A stretch of DNA of 64,000 nt from Seonamhaeicola maritimus. GTDB taxonomy: Bacteria > Bacteroidota > Bacteroidia > Flavobacteriales > Flavobacteriaceae. The translations under genes were made by a program, and so were the position numbers. The notes below the pieces were generated by a model. It ran no database searches. It had not been told where the DNA came from and saw only the letters and a program-made list of their open reading frames with translations. Where the stretch lies: the NCBI RefSeq assembly GCF_008056315.1, contig NZ_VRKQ01000008.1:1-64000 (forward strand), given 5' to 3'. Positions 45,904 through 55,900 of the stretch are shown piece after piece (the stretch's first letter is position 1; every line of letters starts with the position of its first letter).

Positions 45904-47643
45904 TTATTGATTATAAATTTCATTAGACTGTATCTCTGTACTTGGTATAGGGAAATAGTCATGTTGTGCTGGATCATAAATACTTTGAGCAACAGTAAAG
46001 TCTGGTCGTACCTGTCCATTTATTACAAATGGTTGCTCAGTTGGGTCCTGAATTGAAGCTAAGTTATCTTGACGCCAAATTTCATCAGCTCTAAGCTCAT
46101 CAAAAACTTCTTGAACAATACCCCAACGCACTAAATCTTTCCATCTGTGTCCTTCATAACAAAGCTCTAAAGGTCTTTCAACACGACGAATGTGGGTCAT
46201 AACAGTTTCTGCACTTGGTGCAACAAACGGACGGTCTCCATTTACCTGATTAACTACAACTTGTTTACTCACATGCAATTGAGGAAATGTTCCACCGTTC
46301 ATATCCATATACTGCTGCAAGGTATATACACCTGCACGACTTCTTACCATATCCACATATTCCAAAGCAGTCATGAAGTCTCCATTAGACTCAATAATAG
46401 CCTCAGCATACATCAACAGTACGTCTGCATATCTTATTTGTCTAAAATTAATACCGCCACGTCCTTGTGCAGGCTCTGCTGGCAAATGATACCAATTTGA
46501 GTGCTTTTTAACATAAGCGCTTTGGCCACCACCCCATCCGCCGATTGCGCCATAAGGTTCAAGATACCACAGGCCTTCTCCGTTTTGAGGCGCAATGGTA
46601 CCATACATTCTTCTAGACTGAAGGTTTTCGTCATTAATAGAATTGTTTGGGTCTACCTCATCATCAACTAGCATCTCATGAAGGTTGTAAGTTGGAAGCA
46701 CTGTGTTAAATCCTCCAGCTCCTAAACGACCAATCTCAGTTGATAATGTAGTTGATTCAGAACCGGTATTAAAAGGTGTATCATCTACTGGGAATCCAGA
46801 GTTTCCTGGATTGATATCAAAGGAGTAATTAACCTCAAGAATAGACTCTTCATTAAACTCATTTTCATGCCAAAAGTTGTCAGTGATATCTCTAGTAAGT
46901 GCATAATTGCCAGAATCTATAACTTGCTTAAATAAATTAGCAGCTTCAGTCCAGTTTTCTTCAAATAAGTAAACCTTTCCTAGCATACTAGTTGCTGCTC
47001 CCCAAGTAATTCTACCAACGTCTTCTCCATCCCAAGTTTCTGGTAGGTTGGCCATTGCGAATTCTAAATCAGGAATAATTATAGTTGAAGTTATTTCTGC
47101 CTTATCAGAAAATGGCTGGTTAAAATCTTCCGTAGAACGCGCTACATCCAAATGAATCATAGCTCCACCATAAGAGTGCGCCAATTGCCAATAGAAAAAT
47201 GCTCTTAAAAAGCGTGCCTGTCCTTCAATCACTGCTTTAGTATCATCATCCATAACATCTTCATCTACTGTCTGGAGATTTACGATAACCTGATTTGCTC
47301 TAAAAATACCAACATAACATTCTTCCCACTTATCAACTACATGAATGCTATTATTATTAAATGCAAGGTTTCTAAACGCAAAAGGTCTGTACCACGATTC
47401 GGTACCACCTATATCTCCTAAAACAAATTCTTGTACTAATTCTGCACCACTGATGGAGCGGTATTGCAAAGCACCATATACAGTGGCTAGAGCAGCCTGA
47501 AATTGCCCTTCAGTCTTCCAAAACGTCTCAGGTGTGATAAAATTTGGATTTTGTTCATCTAAGAATACACCTTCGCTGCAACTCGTCGTAACGAATATAA
47601 AAAGCAGTGTAAACTTGATTAAATTATTTTTAATTTTTTTCAT
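45904..47643 (-). CDS. SusD/RagB family nutrient-binding lipoprotein
   Basis: 579 residues. Lipobox 'FVTTSC'. The SusD N-terminal region ('FLDEQNPNFITPETFWKTEG', 'AALATVYGALQYRS') and the C-terminal RagB/SusD domain ('FRQIRYADVLLMYAEAI', 'PLELCYEGHRWKDLVRWGI') are both evident. It caps the SusC barrel and delivers oligosaccharide. It is 13 bp after susC and 11 bp before the glycan-binding protein, all one operon. Confidence 0.95.
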   Translation of the reverse strand: MKKIKNNLIKFTLLFIFVTTSCSEGVFLDEQNPNFITPETFWKTEGQFQAALATVYGALQYRSISGAELVQEFVLGDIGGTESWYRPFAFRNLAFNNNSIHVVDKWEECYVGIFRANQVIVNLQTVDEDVMDDDTKAVIEGQARFLRAFFYWQLAHSYGGAMIHLDVARSTEDFNQPFSDKAEITSTIIIPDLEFAMANLPETWDGEDVGRITWGAATSMLGKVYLFEENWTEAANLFKQVIDSGNYALTRDITDNFWHENEFNEESILEVNYSFDINPGNSGFPVDDTPFNTGSESTTLSTEIGRLGAGGFNTVLPTYNLHEMLVDDEVDPNNSINDENLQSRRMYGTIAPQNGEGLWYLEPYGAIGGWGGGQSAYVKKHSNWYHLPAEPAQGRGGINFRQIRYADVLLMYAEAIIESNGDFMTALEYVDMVRSRAGVYTLQQYMDMNGGTFPQLHVSKQVVVNQVNGDRPFVAPSAETVMTHIRRVERPLELCYEGHRWKDLVRWGIVQEVFDELRADEIWRQDNLASIQDPTEQPFVINGQVRPDFTVAQSIYDPAQHDYFPIPSTEIQSNEIYNQ

Positions 47644-47656
47644 AATATTTATTTTT

Positions 47657-50600
47657 TTAGAAACTTAATTGTAATCCCATCATAAATTGGCGCGATACAG
47701 GGTAATTACCGAAATCTATCCCTCTATTAGTTATACCATTACCTCCTACCTCAGGATCATATCCATTGTATTCAGTAAAAGTAAACGGGTTTAATGAGTT
47801 CAAATACACTCTAAACTTCTCAATGCCAAGCTTTTCTGTCCCCGGAACCGTATAACCAATAGAAAGCGTTCTAACTCTAAGATACGTACCGTCTTCTAAC
47901 CAATAGTCTGATGACGGCTTAATATTGGAATGGCCAGATGTTTGTCTGTATGTTGGAATATTTGAATCTGGATTTTGAGGAGTCCATTGAAATACCTGAT
48001 CTTGATGACGTCCAAAAGTGTATGCAATATTCTTACCACCGTTATAAATTTCTGCGCCATAAGAATAAAACATTTGACATGCTAAATCCCAGTTTTTATA
48101 ATTCAAGTTTAAGTTTAATCCCACATCAAATTCTGGGATACCTGATCCTGAATACACTCTGTCATCCTCTGTTAAAGCACCATCTCCATTCATGTCTTTA
48201 TAACGCATATCTCCTAGTTGGGGAGTACTTATCACACCAGCAGAATTATCTAATAGTTGATATTCTGCCAATTCTTCCGCAGTTTTAATTACCCCATCAT
48301 TTTGAAATAGGAAAAAAGCATAAGCCTCACGACCTACCTCAAGGAAGGTGGTTGCTTCTCCCGTTGGAACATTTACATTTATAAAGCCATTTGCAAAACC
48401 TCTCTTAACACCATCTAGTTCTGTAACTTCATTTTCATTCTTAGAGAACACACCAGATATACTGTACTTAAAATCATCACCTATTTGATCTCTAAAGTTT
48501 ATTCCTAATTCAATCCCTTTATTAACCATGTTTCCTGCGTTAACTGGGATTGTATTATAGGCACCTTCAGCAAATGGTTGCCATGTACCAGTAGATGGCG
48601 CTATACGTTGATTAATCAACATATCTTCCTTATCATTTTGATATACATCTGCCGTAATATTCAATTTGTTATTAAAAAGCCCTATTTCAACACCAATATT
48701 TCTAGAAATAGTAGTTTCCCAAGCTACATCTGGATTGCTGTATTGTCTTTGAACTTGACCGAATACCATATCTTCATTAGGTCCAAAAGGATAATTTACC
48801 CCTGTTTCAATAATCTGTTGGAACCTATAATCTCCTATACCATTAAAGCCTGTCTCGGCAATACTTCCTCTAAGTTTTAAAGAGTTAATACCTTCAACAT
48901 TGAACCAATTTTCATCACTTACATTCCAACCAGCGGATAATCCAAAGAAATCGGCATACCTGTTATTGCTTGGGAATCTTGAAGATCCATCTCTTCTGAA
49001 ACTTGCAGAAAACAGGTATTTGCCATCATAATTATACTGAACCCTTGCTAGTTTACCTGCAATAGTATTTTTAGTATTAACACCTGTAGGTTTAATGCCT
49101 TCCGCCCCATTTGATAATACTTGAATGTCATTCGAAGCTATATCGTCATACAATACCCCTACAGAAATATTTTTATTTTCAAATCTTTCATAAGAAGCAA
49201 CCGCTAAAAGGTCTAAGTTATGTTTACCAAATGATTTCTTATAATTTAAGATATGTTCAATGGTTTCTCTTTTGGCGAAATTGTAAAATTCCTGTAAAGA
49301 CGCATTAAGTCTGGACGCAGACTCATTTAATCTTCCAGTTCTATCGATAGCTAAATATTGTGGCTGAAAGAACTTTCTAAAAAAGTTAAATTGATTGCGC
49401 CCCATATTTAATTTGTACTTTAACCCATCTGCAATTTCATATTCTAGGTTAAGAGACATACTATAATTATTGTTTTCTCTTTCATCTACGTTGTCCAATT
49501 GCCTGGATAAATAACTAAAAAACACTTCATTTTCAACATCCAAAACTACAGCACTACCTTGAGACTCTATTGCATCAAACGGTCTAGTATGAGGTAATTG
49601 ACCCACGCCATACTGATAAAAATTGAAAGGTTCTTGATTTCTATTTTCTTGGGTCATACTCATAGATGCAAAAGCTTTGAATTTCCCTTTAGTAAATTGA
49701 CCCGTTATTCTATTGGTTAATCTATTAAAGTCTGAGCCTAAAATCACACCATCTTGTTTAAAATAATTGGTGTTAAAGTTAAAAGTAAGATTCTCAGCCC
49801 CACCAGAAATATTAGCAGTAACATTTTGAATTAGAGCATTATTATTTGTTACTTCATCCACAAAATTCGTATCCCAATCTAATGCGTTGGCATCCAAGAA
49901 AAATGTGTTTGGCTCACCCCCAGCCGCTTCAGCTGTTGTTTCTCTATTATAAAGATGCCCTAATGTATTTGCCAACGGTGGTCCAGAAGTAATGTTTTGG
50001 ATACCACTATACGTATTAATATCTACTTGCATTTTCCCGGCTTTACCGCGTTTTGTAGTAATTAATATTACACCACCTGCAGCACGCACACCATAAATTG
50101 AGGCGGAAGCACCATCTTTCAGGATATCTATTGATTCTATTTGTTCAGGAGCAATGTTAGGATTGCCTTCTTGAGGAATATTATCAACAACATATAGTGG
50201 TTCGCCACCATTCAAAGACACCAAACCACGAATTTGTATGTTTGCGCCAGAACCAGGACGACCACTGCTAGCTTGAATGTTTACACCAGCAACTCGACCT
50301 TGAAGTGCCGAAGCAATATCAGATACTGGAGATTCTAGGAGTTCTTCAGCATTAACTTTTGCAACCGCTCCAGTAACCTCTTTCTTTTTCTGAGTACCAT
50401 AACCTACTACTACAACTTCATCAAGTTGTGAAAGGTTTTCGGCAAGTGTAACGTTAATAGTTGTTTTGTTTCCCACAGTAATTTCTTGAGAAGCGTAACC
50501 AATAAAGCTAAATACCAATACGTCATTAGAATTAGCAGTTATTTCATAATTTCCATCAAAGTCTGTGGCTGTACCAGTGGTTGTCCCTTTAATGAGAATA

Positions 50601-50743
50601 GTAACTCCCGGTAGAGGAAGTCCACCTTCGGCTGAAACCACACCTTTTATGGTTTTGCTTTGAGCATGCACCCCACTCAATCCTAAAGTTAGGAATAATA
50701 GCAAGACGCTTACTTTAATCAATTTTAATTTTTGTCTTTTCAT
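47657..50743 (-). CDS. SusC/RagA family TonB-linked outer membrane transporter
   Basis: 1028 residues. Signal peptide ('LGLSGVHAQ'), a carboxypeptidase-regulatory-like domain ('IKGVVSAEGGLPLPGVTILI'), the TonB-box region 'LDEVVVVGYGTQKKKEVTGA' typical of SusC, a plug domain ('GVNIQASSGRPGSGANIQIR') and a 22-strand barrel ending 'FMMGLQLSF'. It is the TonB-dependent importer of oligosaccharides for the PUL and the first gene of the susC-susD-SGBP operon. Operator-like copy 4 lies 133 bp upstream of its start. Confidence 0.96.
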   Translation of the reverse strand: MKRQKLKLIKVSVLLLFLTLGLSGVHAQSKTIKGVVSAEGGLPLPGVTILIKGTTTGTATDFDGNYEITANSNDVLVFSFIGYASQEITVGNKTTINVTLAENLSQLDEVVVVGYGTQKKKEVTGAVAKVNAEELLESPVSDIASALQGRVAGVNIQASSGRPGSGANIQIRGLVSLNGGEPLYVVDNIPQEGNPNIAPEQIESIDILKDGASASIYGVRAAGGVILITTKRGKAGKMQVDINTYSGIQNITSGPPLANTLGHLYNRETTAEAAGGEPNTFFLDANALDWDTNFVDEVTNNNALIQNVTANISGGAENLTFNFNTNYFKQDGVILGSDFNRLTNRITGQFTKGKFKAFASMSMTQENRNQEPFNFYQYGVGQLPHTRPFDAIESQGSAVVLDVENEVFFSYLSRQLDNVDERENNNYSMSLNLEYEIADGLKYKLNMGRNQFNFFRKFFQPQYLAIDRTGRLNESASRLNASLQEFYNFAKRETIEHILNYKKSFGKHNLDLLAVASYERFENKNISVGVLYDDIASNDIQVLSNGAEGIKPTGVNTKNTIAGKLARVQYNYDGKYLFSASFRRDGSSRFPSNNRYADFFGLSAGWNVSDENWFNVEGINSLKLRGSIAETGFNGIGDYRFQQIIETGVNYPFGPNEDMVFGQVQRQYSNPDVAWETTISRNIGVEIGLFNNKLNITADVYQNDKEDMLINQRIAPSTGTWQPFAEGAYNTIPVNAGNMVNKGIELGINFRDQIGDDFKYSISGVFSKNENEVTELDGVKRGFANGFINVNVPTGEATTFLEVGREAYAFFLFQNDGVIKTAEELAEYQLLDNSAGVISTPQLGDMRYKDMNGDGALTEDDRVYSGSGIPEFDVGLNLNLNYKNWDLACQMFYSYGAEIYNGGKNIAYTFGRHQDQVFQWTPQNPDSNIPTYRQTSGHSNIKPSSDYWLEDGTYLRVRTLSIGYTVPGTEKLGIEKFRVYLNSLNPFTFTEYNGYDPEVGGNGITNRGIDFGNYPVSRQFMMGLQLSF

Positions 50744-50875
50744 AATAATGAATTAGATAGTTCTGTGCTCCTGTGCCAATGCCAAAATGACACCAAAACA
50801 CTTTGATTATTTAGTTTTTAATAATTAAATGGGTGTAAATTTATCGAATCACCAATCGAATTTAATAATGACCAC

Positions 50876-50894
50876 CCTCAATAAAAACTGAACA
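50876..50894. promoter_or_regulatory. PUL operator candidate, copy 4 (susC)
   Basis: CCTCAATAAAAACTGAACA, identical in all 19 bases to copy 1 at 36081. It lies 133 bp upstream of the susC start. Confidence 0.68.
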
Positions 50895-51118
50895 CAAAAC
50901 ATGTTTTTTTTGTTTATTGAGAATCTTTAGACTTACACATAAATGTTAGTTGTCATGTTTTTATGAAGTTCTATTTGTATTAAGAAAAACGAGCATTATC
51001 AATTCTTCTTTCTAAAAAAACGGTCGTGACACCTCATGTTAACTCTATGTATTACAGTGTTTTGTATGATTTGTAAAAAATATCAAGTATGCAGTAATCT
51101 CATTTAAGGTAAATGCTT

Positions 51119-51137
51119 TGTTCAGTTTTTGTTCAGT
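51119..51137. promoter_or_regulatory. PUL operator candidate, degenerate copy 5
   Basis: TGTTCAGTTTTTGTTCAGT is 16 of 19 bases like the reverse complement of copy 1. It is an exact direct repeat of TTCAG with an 11-bp period, which supports the half-site model. Confidence 0.5.
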
Positions 51138-51499
51138 GAATTGGATTTTGAAATGAGAACTTGTCTTTCACAAAATTCTTTAATATCACATTGACATTAA
51201 AGTTTGATGAATATCCGAAATTGATTAAAACAGAAAGATTTTTGCTATGAACTTAACTCTATAGGAATGATGAGTTAACAAAGTTAAATAGTTATTAGGG
51301 TATTTACTAGTTCAAATTTTTAAACAAAAAAATAGTGTTACCATAGTTTAAAATGGAACTACATGCTACTAATATATTTTTATTAAACCGAGTTCTATAA
51401 GGAATTTGTGATAAATCTATGCTCATTTTTTTGAAGGGAAATTTTTGTTTAGATTTTTAAACAATTCCAATATTTGGTTCGATAATAGGTCAATGTGGT

Positions 51500-51600
51500 G
51501 TACAAAAGCCTTTATCGAAAGATAGAGGCTTTTTTGTTTTTAATGCTTTAAGCTAAAATATCCTTAACCACATGCCCATGAACATCGGTTAATCTAAACC
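51500..51600. repeat. Right 101-bp direct repeat flanking the PUL
   Basis: It matches 34026-34126 at 99 of 101 bases. It includes an exact copy of the tRNA terminator and the last 17 codons of the intact DUF1501 gene. The bases before it (to 51499) do not resemble tRNA-Leu. Confidence 0.95.
51505..51538 (+). terminator. Orphan copy of the tRNA terminator
   Basis: The same 12-bp stem (51505-51516 with 51521-51532) and T-rich tract on the + strand as the terminator after tRNA-Leu. No + strand gene stands upstream; the nearest gene on that side, susC, reads away on the - strand. It may still weakly stop the - strand DUF1501 transcript. Confidence 0.75.
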
Positions 51601-52987
51601 TACGTCCTTGATATTTAAAATTGAGTCTCTCATGATCTATTCCTAATAAGTGCATTAAAGTTGCTTGAAAATCATGAACATGAACTGGGTTTTCTGTGAT
51701 ATTGTAGCAGAAGTCATCCGTTGCTCCATATGTTATTCCTGGTTTTACACCAGCTCCTGCCATAAATAAAGTAAAACATTTTGGATGATGGTCTCTACCA
51801 AAAGTATTGTACTTCAAAGATCCTTGGGAGTAATTTGTGCGCCCAAATTCACCACCCCAAATTACAAGAGTGTCTTCTAGTAAACCACGTTGCTTTAAAT
51901 CTTTTATTAATGCTGCCGTTGGTTGGTCGGTTTCTTTAGCTTGCCTTTTTATTTGTGGTACCAAGTTGTTGTGAGTGTCCCAGCCTTGGTGATATAATTG
52001 CACAAATTTCACATCTTTTTCAATCAGTCTTCTTGCCAATAAACAATTCGCAGCATAGGTTCCCGGGTTTCTGCTATCAGGACCGTACATATCGTAAATA
52101 TAATCGGGTTCTTTGCTAGTATCGGTTACTTCAGGGACTGAAGTTTGCATACGGTATGCCATTTCGTACTGGGCTAAACGTGCATCAATTTCAGGGTCTC
52201 CGGTGATAGAGGCTTGAATACGTTGTAATGCTTCTAAAGATTCTAATTGTCCTTTTCGCATTTCAGCAGAAACACCATCTGGATTAGTGAGGTATAAAAC
52301 GGGGTCTTTCCCAGCTCTAAATTGGATGCCCTGATGCTGTGAAGGTAAAAACCCATTACCCCAAAGTCTAGAGTACAAAGGTTGTCCGCGTTTATCTTTG
52401 GTTACCAAAACTACAAATGATGGGAGGTTTTCATTATCACTTCCTAATCCGTAACTTACCCAAGAACCTATGGCAGGCCGACCTGCAAATTGCGAACCTG
52501 TTTGAAAGAAAGTAATAGCAGGATCATGGTTAATGGCTTCGGTATACATAGACTTTACAAAGGTGAGGTCGTCTGCAATTTCGGCCACATGAGGCATCAA
52601 CTCACTTACCCAAGCGCCACTTTTACCATGTTGTTTAAAGTTAAAAACAGAACGGGCTAATGGTAAATTAGTTTGTCCAGCAGTCATTCCTGTTAGTCGC
52701 TGGCCTTTTCTTATGCTATCGGGTAATTCTTGACCGTGCATTTTGTCAAGTAATGGCTTATAGTCAAATAAATCCATTTGCGATGGTGCCCCACTTTGTA
52801 ATAGATAAATAACCCGTTTTGCCTTAGCAGGAAAGTGCGGTCTACCAAGAATGCCATTTCCTGAATTGTTAAATGTCATAGCGTTTAACGGATTTACAAT
52901 TTGACTCATGGTGAGAGCTCCAAGACCTAAAGAAGTTTTAGAAAGAAAATCGCGTCGGGTATAGTTTTTATTAATATTATCGCACAT
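51548..52987 (-). CDS. DUF1501 Tat-exported protein (cassette 1)
   Basis: 479 residues. The start holds a twin-arginine signal ('NYTRRDFLSKTSLGLG'), so it is exported folded. The body is the DUF1501 (PF07394) alkaline-phosphatase/sulfatase-like fold, with 'VIYLLQSGAPSQMDLFDYKP', 'EAINHDPAITFFQTG', 'HQGWDTHNN', 'IWGGEFGRT' and 'GRDHHP'. The His- and Asp-rich motifs suggest a metal site. No activity is established for the family. It lies 5 bp after the DUF1553 gene on the same strand. Its last 17 codons are duplicated at 34074-34126. Confidence 0.9.
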   Translation of the reverse strand: MCDNINKNYTRRDFLSKTSLGLGALTMSQIVNPLNAMTFNNSGNGILGRPHFPAKAKRVIYLLQSGAPSQMDLFDYKPLLDKMHGQELPDSIRKGQRLTGMTAGQTNLPLARSVFNFKQHGKSGAWVSELMPHVAEIADDLTFVKSMYTEAINHDPAITFFQTGSQFAGRPAIGSWVSYGLGSDNENLPSFVVLVTKDKRGQPLYSRLWGNGFLPSQHQGIQFRAGKDPVLYLTNPDGVSAEMRKGQLESLEALQRIQASITGDPEIDARLAQYEMAYRMQTSVPEVTDTSKEPDYIYDMYGPDSRNPGTYAANCLLARRLIEKDVKFVQLYHQGWDTHNNLVPQIKRQAKETDQPTAALIKDLKQRGLLEDTLVIWGGEFGRTNYSQGSLKYNTFGRDHHPKCFTLFMAGAGVKPGITYGATDDFCYNITENPVHVHDFQATLMHLLGIDHERLNFKYQGRRFRLTDVHGHVVKDILA

Positions 52988-52992
52988 ACTAT

Positions 52993-55900
52993 TTATCGTT
53001 TAGTATAAACTTCATCCATATTGAACAGCGTATTACAAGCCACCGAAAGTGCCGCAATTTCTGTTTTGTCTAAGTTGTCAGGGATTTTAAAATCACCAAT
53101 ATTAAGGAACTTTACTACTTCTTTTTGATTTCTATTGAAATGATTCAGTTGGTCGTTATAAAGATCTTTCATAATAGAAATCTCTTGATAATTTGGTTCT
53201 CTGGTTAAAGCAAGCAGATATCCTTTTCTTATTTTGTTTTCGAAATTGTAGCTTAAATTCTCACTGATACGACAGGCTAATGCTTTGGAAGCTTCTACAA
53301 ACTGAGGGTCATTAAGCAATACCAAAGCTTGTAAAGGTGTATTTGTACGTTCACGCCTAACTGTACATACATCTCTACTTGGTGCATCAAAAATGGTCAT
53401 GAATGGTGGAGGTGATGTACGCCTTATGAATGTATACATGCTTCGACGGTATTGATCTTTACCCGAATCTTTTTTAAACGTGAACAGCGCTTGAGAAAAA
53501 TTCCCTTTCTCTAACCATAAACCTTCAGGTTGGTAAGGTCTGCTACTTTTACCGCCAACTTTATCGTAGAGAAGCCCGCTGGCGGCAAGGGCATTGTCTC
53601 TCACAAATTCGGCTTGCCAACGATAACTTGGGCCTCTTGAAAGCCACTTGTTTTCAGGGTCAATAGCTAAACTGCTTTCGGTTATTTTTGAAGATTGTTT
53701 ATATGTGGCACTTGTAACCATTAGTCTGATTAAGGAGCGGACATCCCAACCCGAATTTCTAAATTCTTCAGCTAACCAATCTAATAGTTCAGGATGTGAC
53801 GGTAAGCTTCCTTGATTACCAAAATCTTCGGTTGTGGCCACAATACCCGTTCCAAAAATCATTTGCCAATATCGGTTTACAGCTACTCGTGCAGTTAGTG
53901 GGTTTTCTGGGTCGAAAAGCCATTTGCTCAACCCTAATCTGTTAGGCTCATATTTTGTCTCATCAAACGGTAACACTTTAGAAATTGTTCCGACATTTAC
54001 TTCTTCACCTTTATTATCGTATTGTCCACGTCCCAAAACATGCGTTCTTCTGATTCCAGGTGCTTCTCGCATCACCATTAAGTTTGGAACAGTATCGTAA
54101 AGTTGAAGGCGTTTTTTTCTTAAAGATGCAACCTTATTTCTGTTACCCGAAGTATTGTCAAAACCAATTACATTAATGTTAGATGTTTTTTGAGAATCTT
54201 CAAAGAGTTTTTGGGCTTGATTAGGTAATATTTCACCATTGTAGATGTATAATTCATCAATAGTACCTGCATAAATACCATCATCACCCGTAAATCTGCG
54301 ATAGCTTTTTCCAACAGAAAGATCTCGATTGTTTTTTGAAAACCGACCACTAATTGGATAACTAGATCCGCTTAATTGGTCAAAATAGATTTTTGTAGGA
54401 ACTGCTTTTCCGTTAATAAAAATGGAGACACCTTCAGCTTTCATGGTACCATCGTAAGAAGCGCTAACATGTGTCCATTCATTAAGATGAATGGTTTGTT
54501 CACTGGTAACATGTAAGTAATCATGAGGAAGCATACTTACAATCCTGAAAGCAGCTCTATTTAAACTATCAAGATATATTTCCCAACCACGCCATTTTTG
54601 ATCTTTGGAACCTGCATTACCCACAAGGGTTTTGGTTTTATGATTGTCTTTATCTTGGTAAGTCCACAAGCTAATCGTAAAAGGTTCATTGCCCTCAAAC
54701 TGAGGTAATCCATTCATCCTAACGGAATCATCCATATGGTCAAAATTGGCAGCTTTCCCTTTTTTTCCAGGTTTTAAATCAACTTCTCCGGTAGTTCGGG
54801 TTTGTTTTCGATTGTCAATAATCCGCTTGTTTTTGATGGTTTCAAAACCATGGTAAACAACTCGTTTTAAGGGTTTTGGGGTTTCTGGTACTTTCGCCTT
54901 TTCTAAATTATCAATTTCAGAATCAATATACTCTACAATCTTGTCCTGTTCTTCATTAGTGAGGTAAACCACAGGCCCATAATCACCATCATTTCCGGTC
55001 ATTCCTAACTCCTTTATGTTGTTGAAGAAACTGGATAATTGGAAATATTCCTTTTGCGAAATAGGATCGAATTTATGGTCATGACATTTAGCGCATTCCA
55101 AGGTAAGCCCTAATAAAGCGGTTCCCATAGTGTTGGTTCTATTGGCAACATATTCCAAACGAACTTCTTCATCTATCACGCCACCTTCACCTGTCATAGG
55201 GTGGTTTCGGTTAAATGCTGTGGCAATAATTTGATCCCGTGTTGCATTTGGTAATAAATCGCCCGCCATTTGTTCAGTTATAAATTGATCAAAAGGCATG
55301 TTGGCTTTAAAAGCATTGATTACCCAATCGCGCCAAGGATAAGATGTTCTAACACCATCAGCATGTATACCATGAGAATCTGCATAACGCGCAATATCTA
55401 ACCACTCGAGGGTTAAACGTTCGGCAAAAGCATCGGTTTGCATCAATTGATCTACTAAATTTTCATAGGCATTGTCAGACAGGTCATTTTTAAAAAACTC
55501 TATGTCATTAAGCGTTGGGGGAAGTCCGGTTAAATCCATAGTAACCCTACGGAGTAATTGAAGTTTTTCGGCTTCTTCAGAAGGTTCTAAATTATTTTTA
55601 GCTAACTCATTTTGGATAAAATAATCTATCTTATTATCCTGTTTCCAATCAAGGTTCGCTTTTGGAATATTTGAAGCTTCATTTTGAGTAATAAAGGCCC
55701 AATGTTCTTTCCATTCAGCACCTTGTTCCACCCATTTAACCAGAAGAGCTTTTTCCTTATCTGAAAGTTGAAGTTTAGAATCTGGTGGTGGCATCATTAG
55801 CTCCGGATCATCGGACAAAATTCTGTGAATGGCTTCACTAGATGATAAATTTCTAGGAACAAATGCTTTATTTCCGTTTTCACTTTTAGCAAATAATCCT

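Larger units (their letters stand above)
50744..51499. other. Long AT-rich control region upstream of susC
   Basis: 756 bp without a plausible gene. It holds operator-like copy 4 at 50876-50894 and a degenerate inverted copy at 51119-51137. The rest is featureless. Its far end meets the right 101-bp repeat, so it includes the island boundary. Confidence 0.6.

Noticed and set aside
34026-51600. Classical integrative element at tRNA-Leu
   Set aside because: No integrase, transposase or relaxase occurs between the repeats, and only 3 nt of the tRNA are in the repeat.
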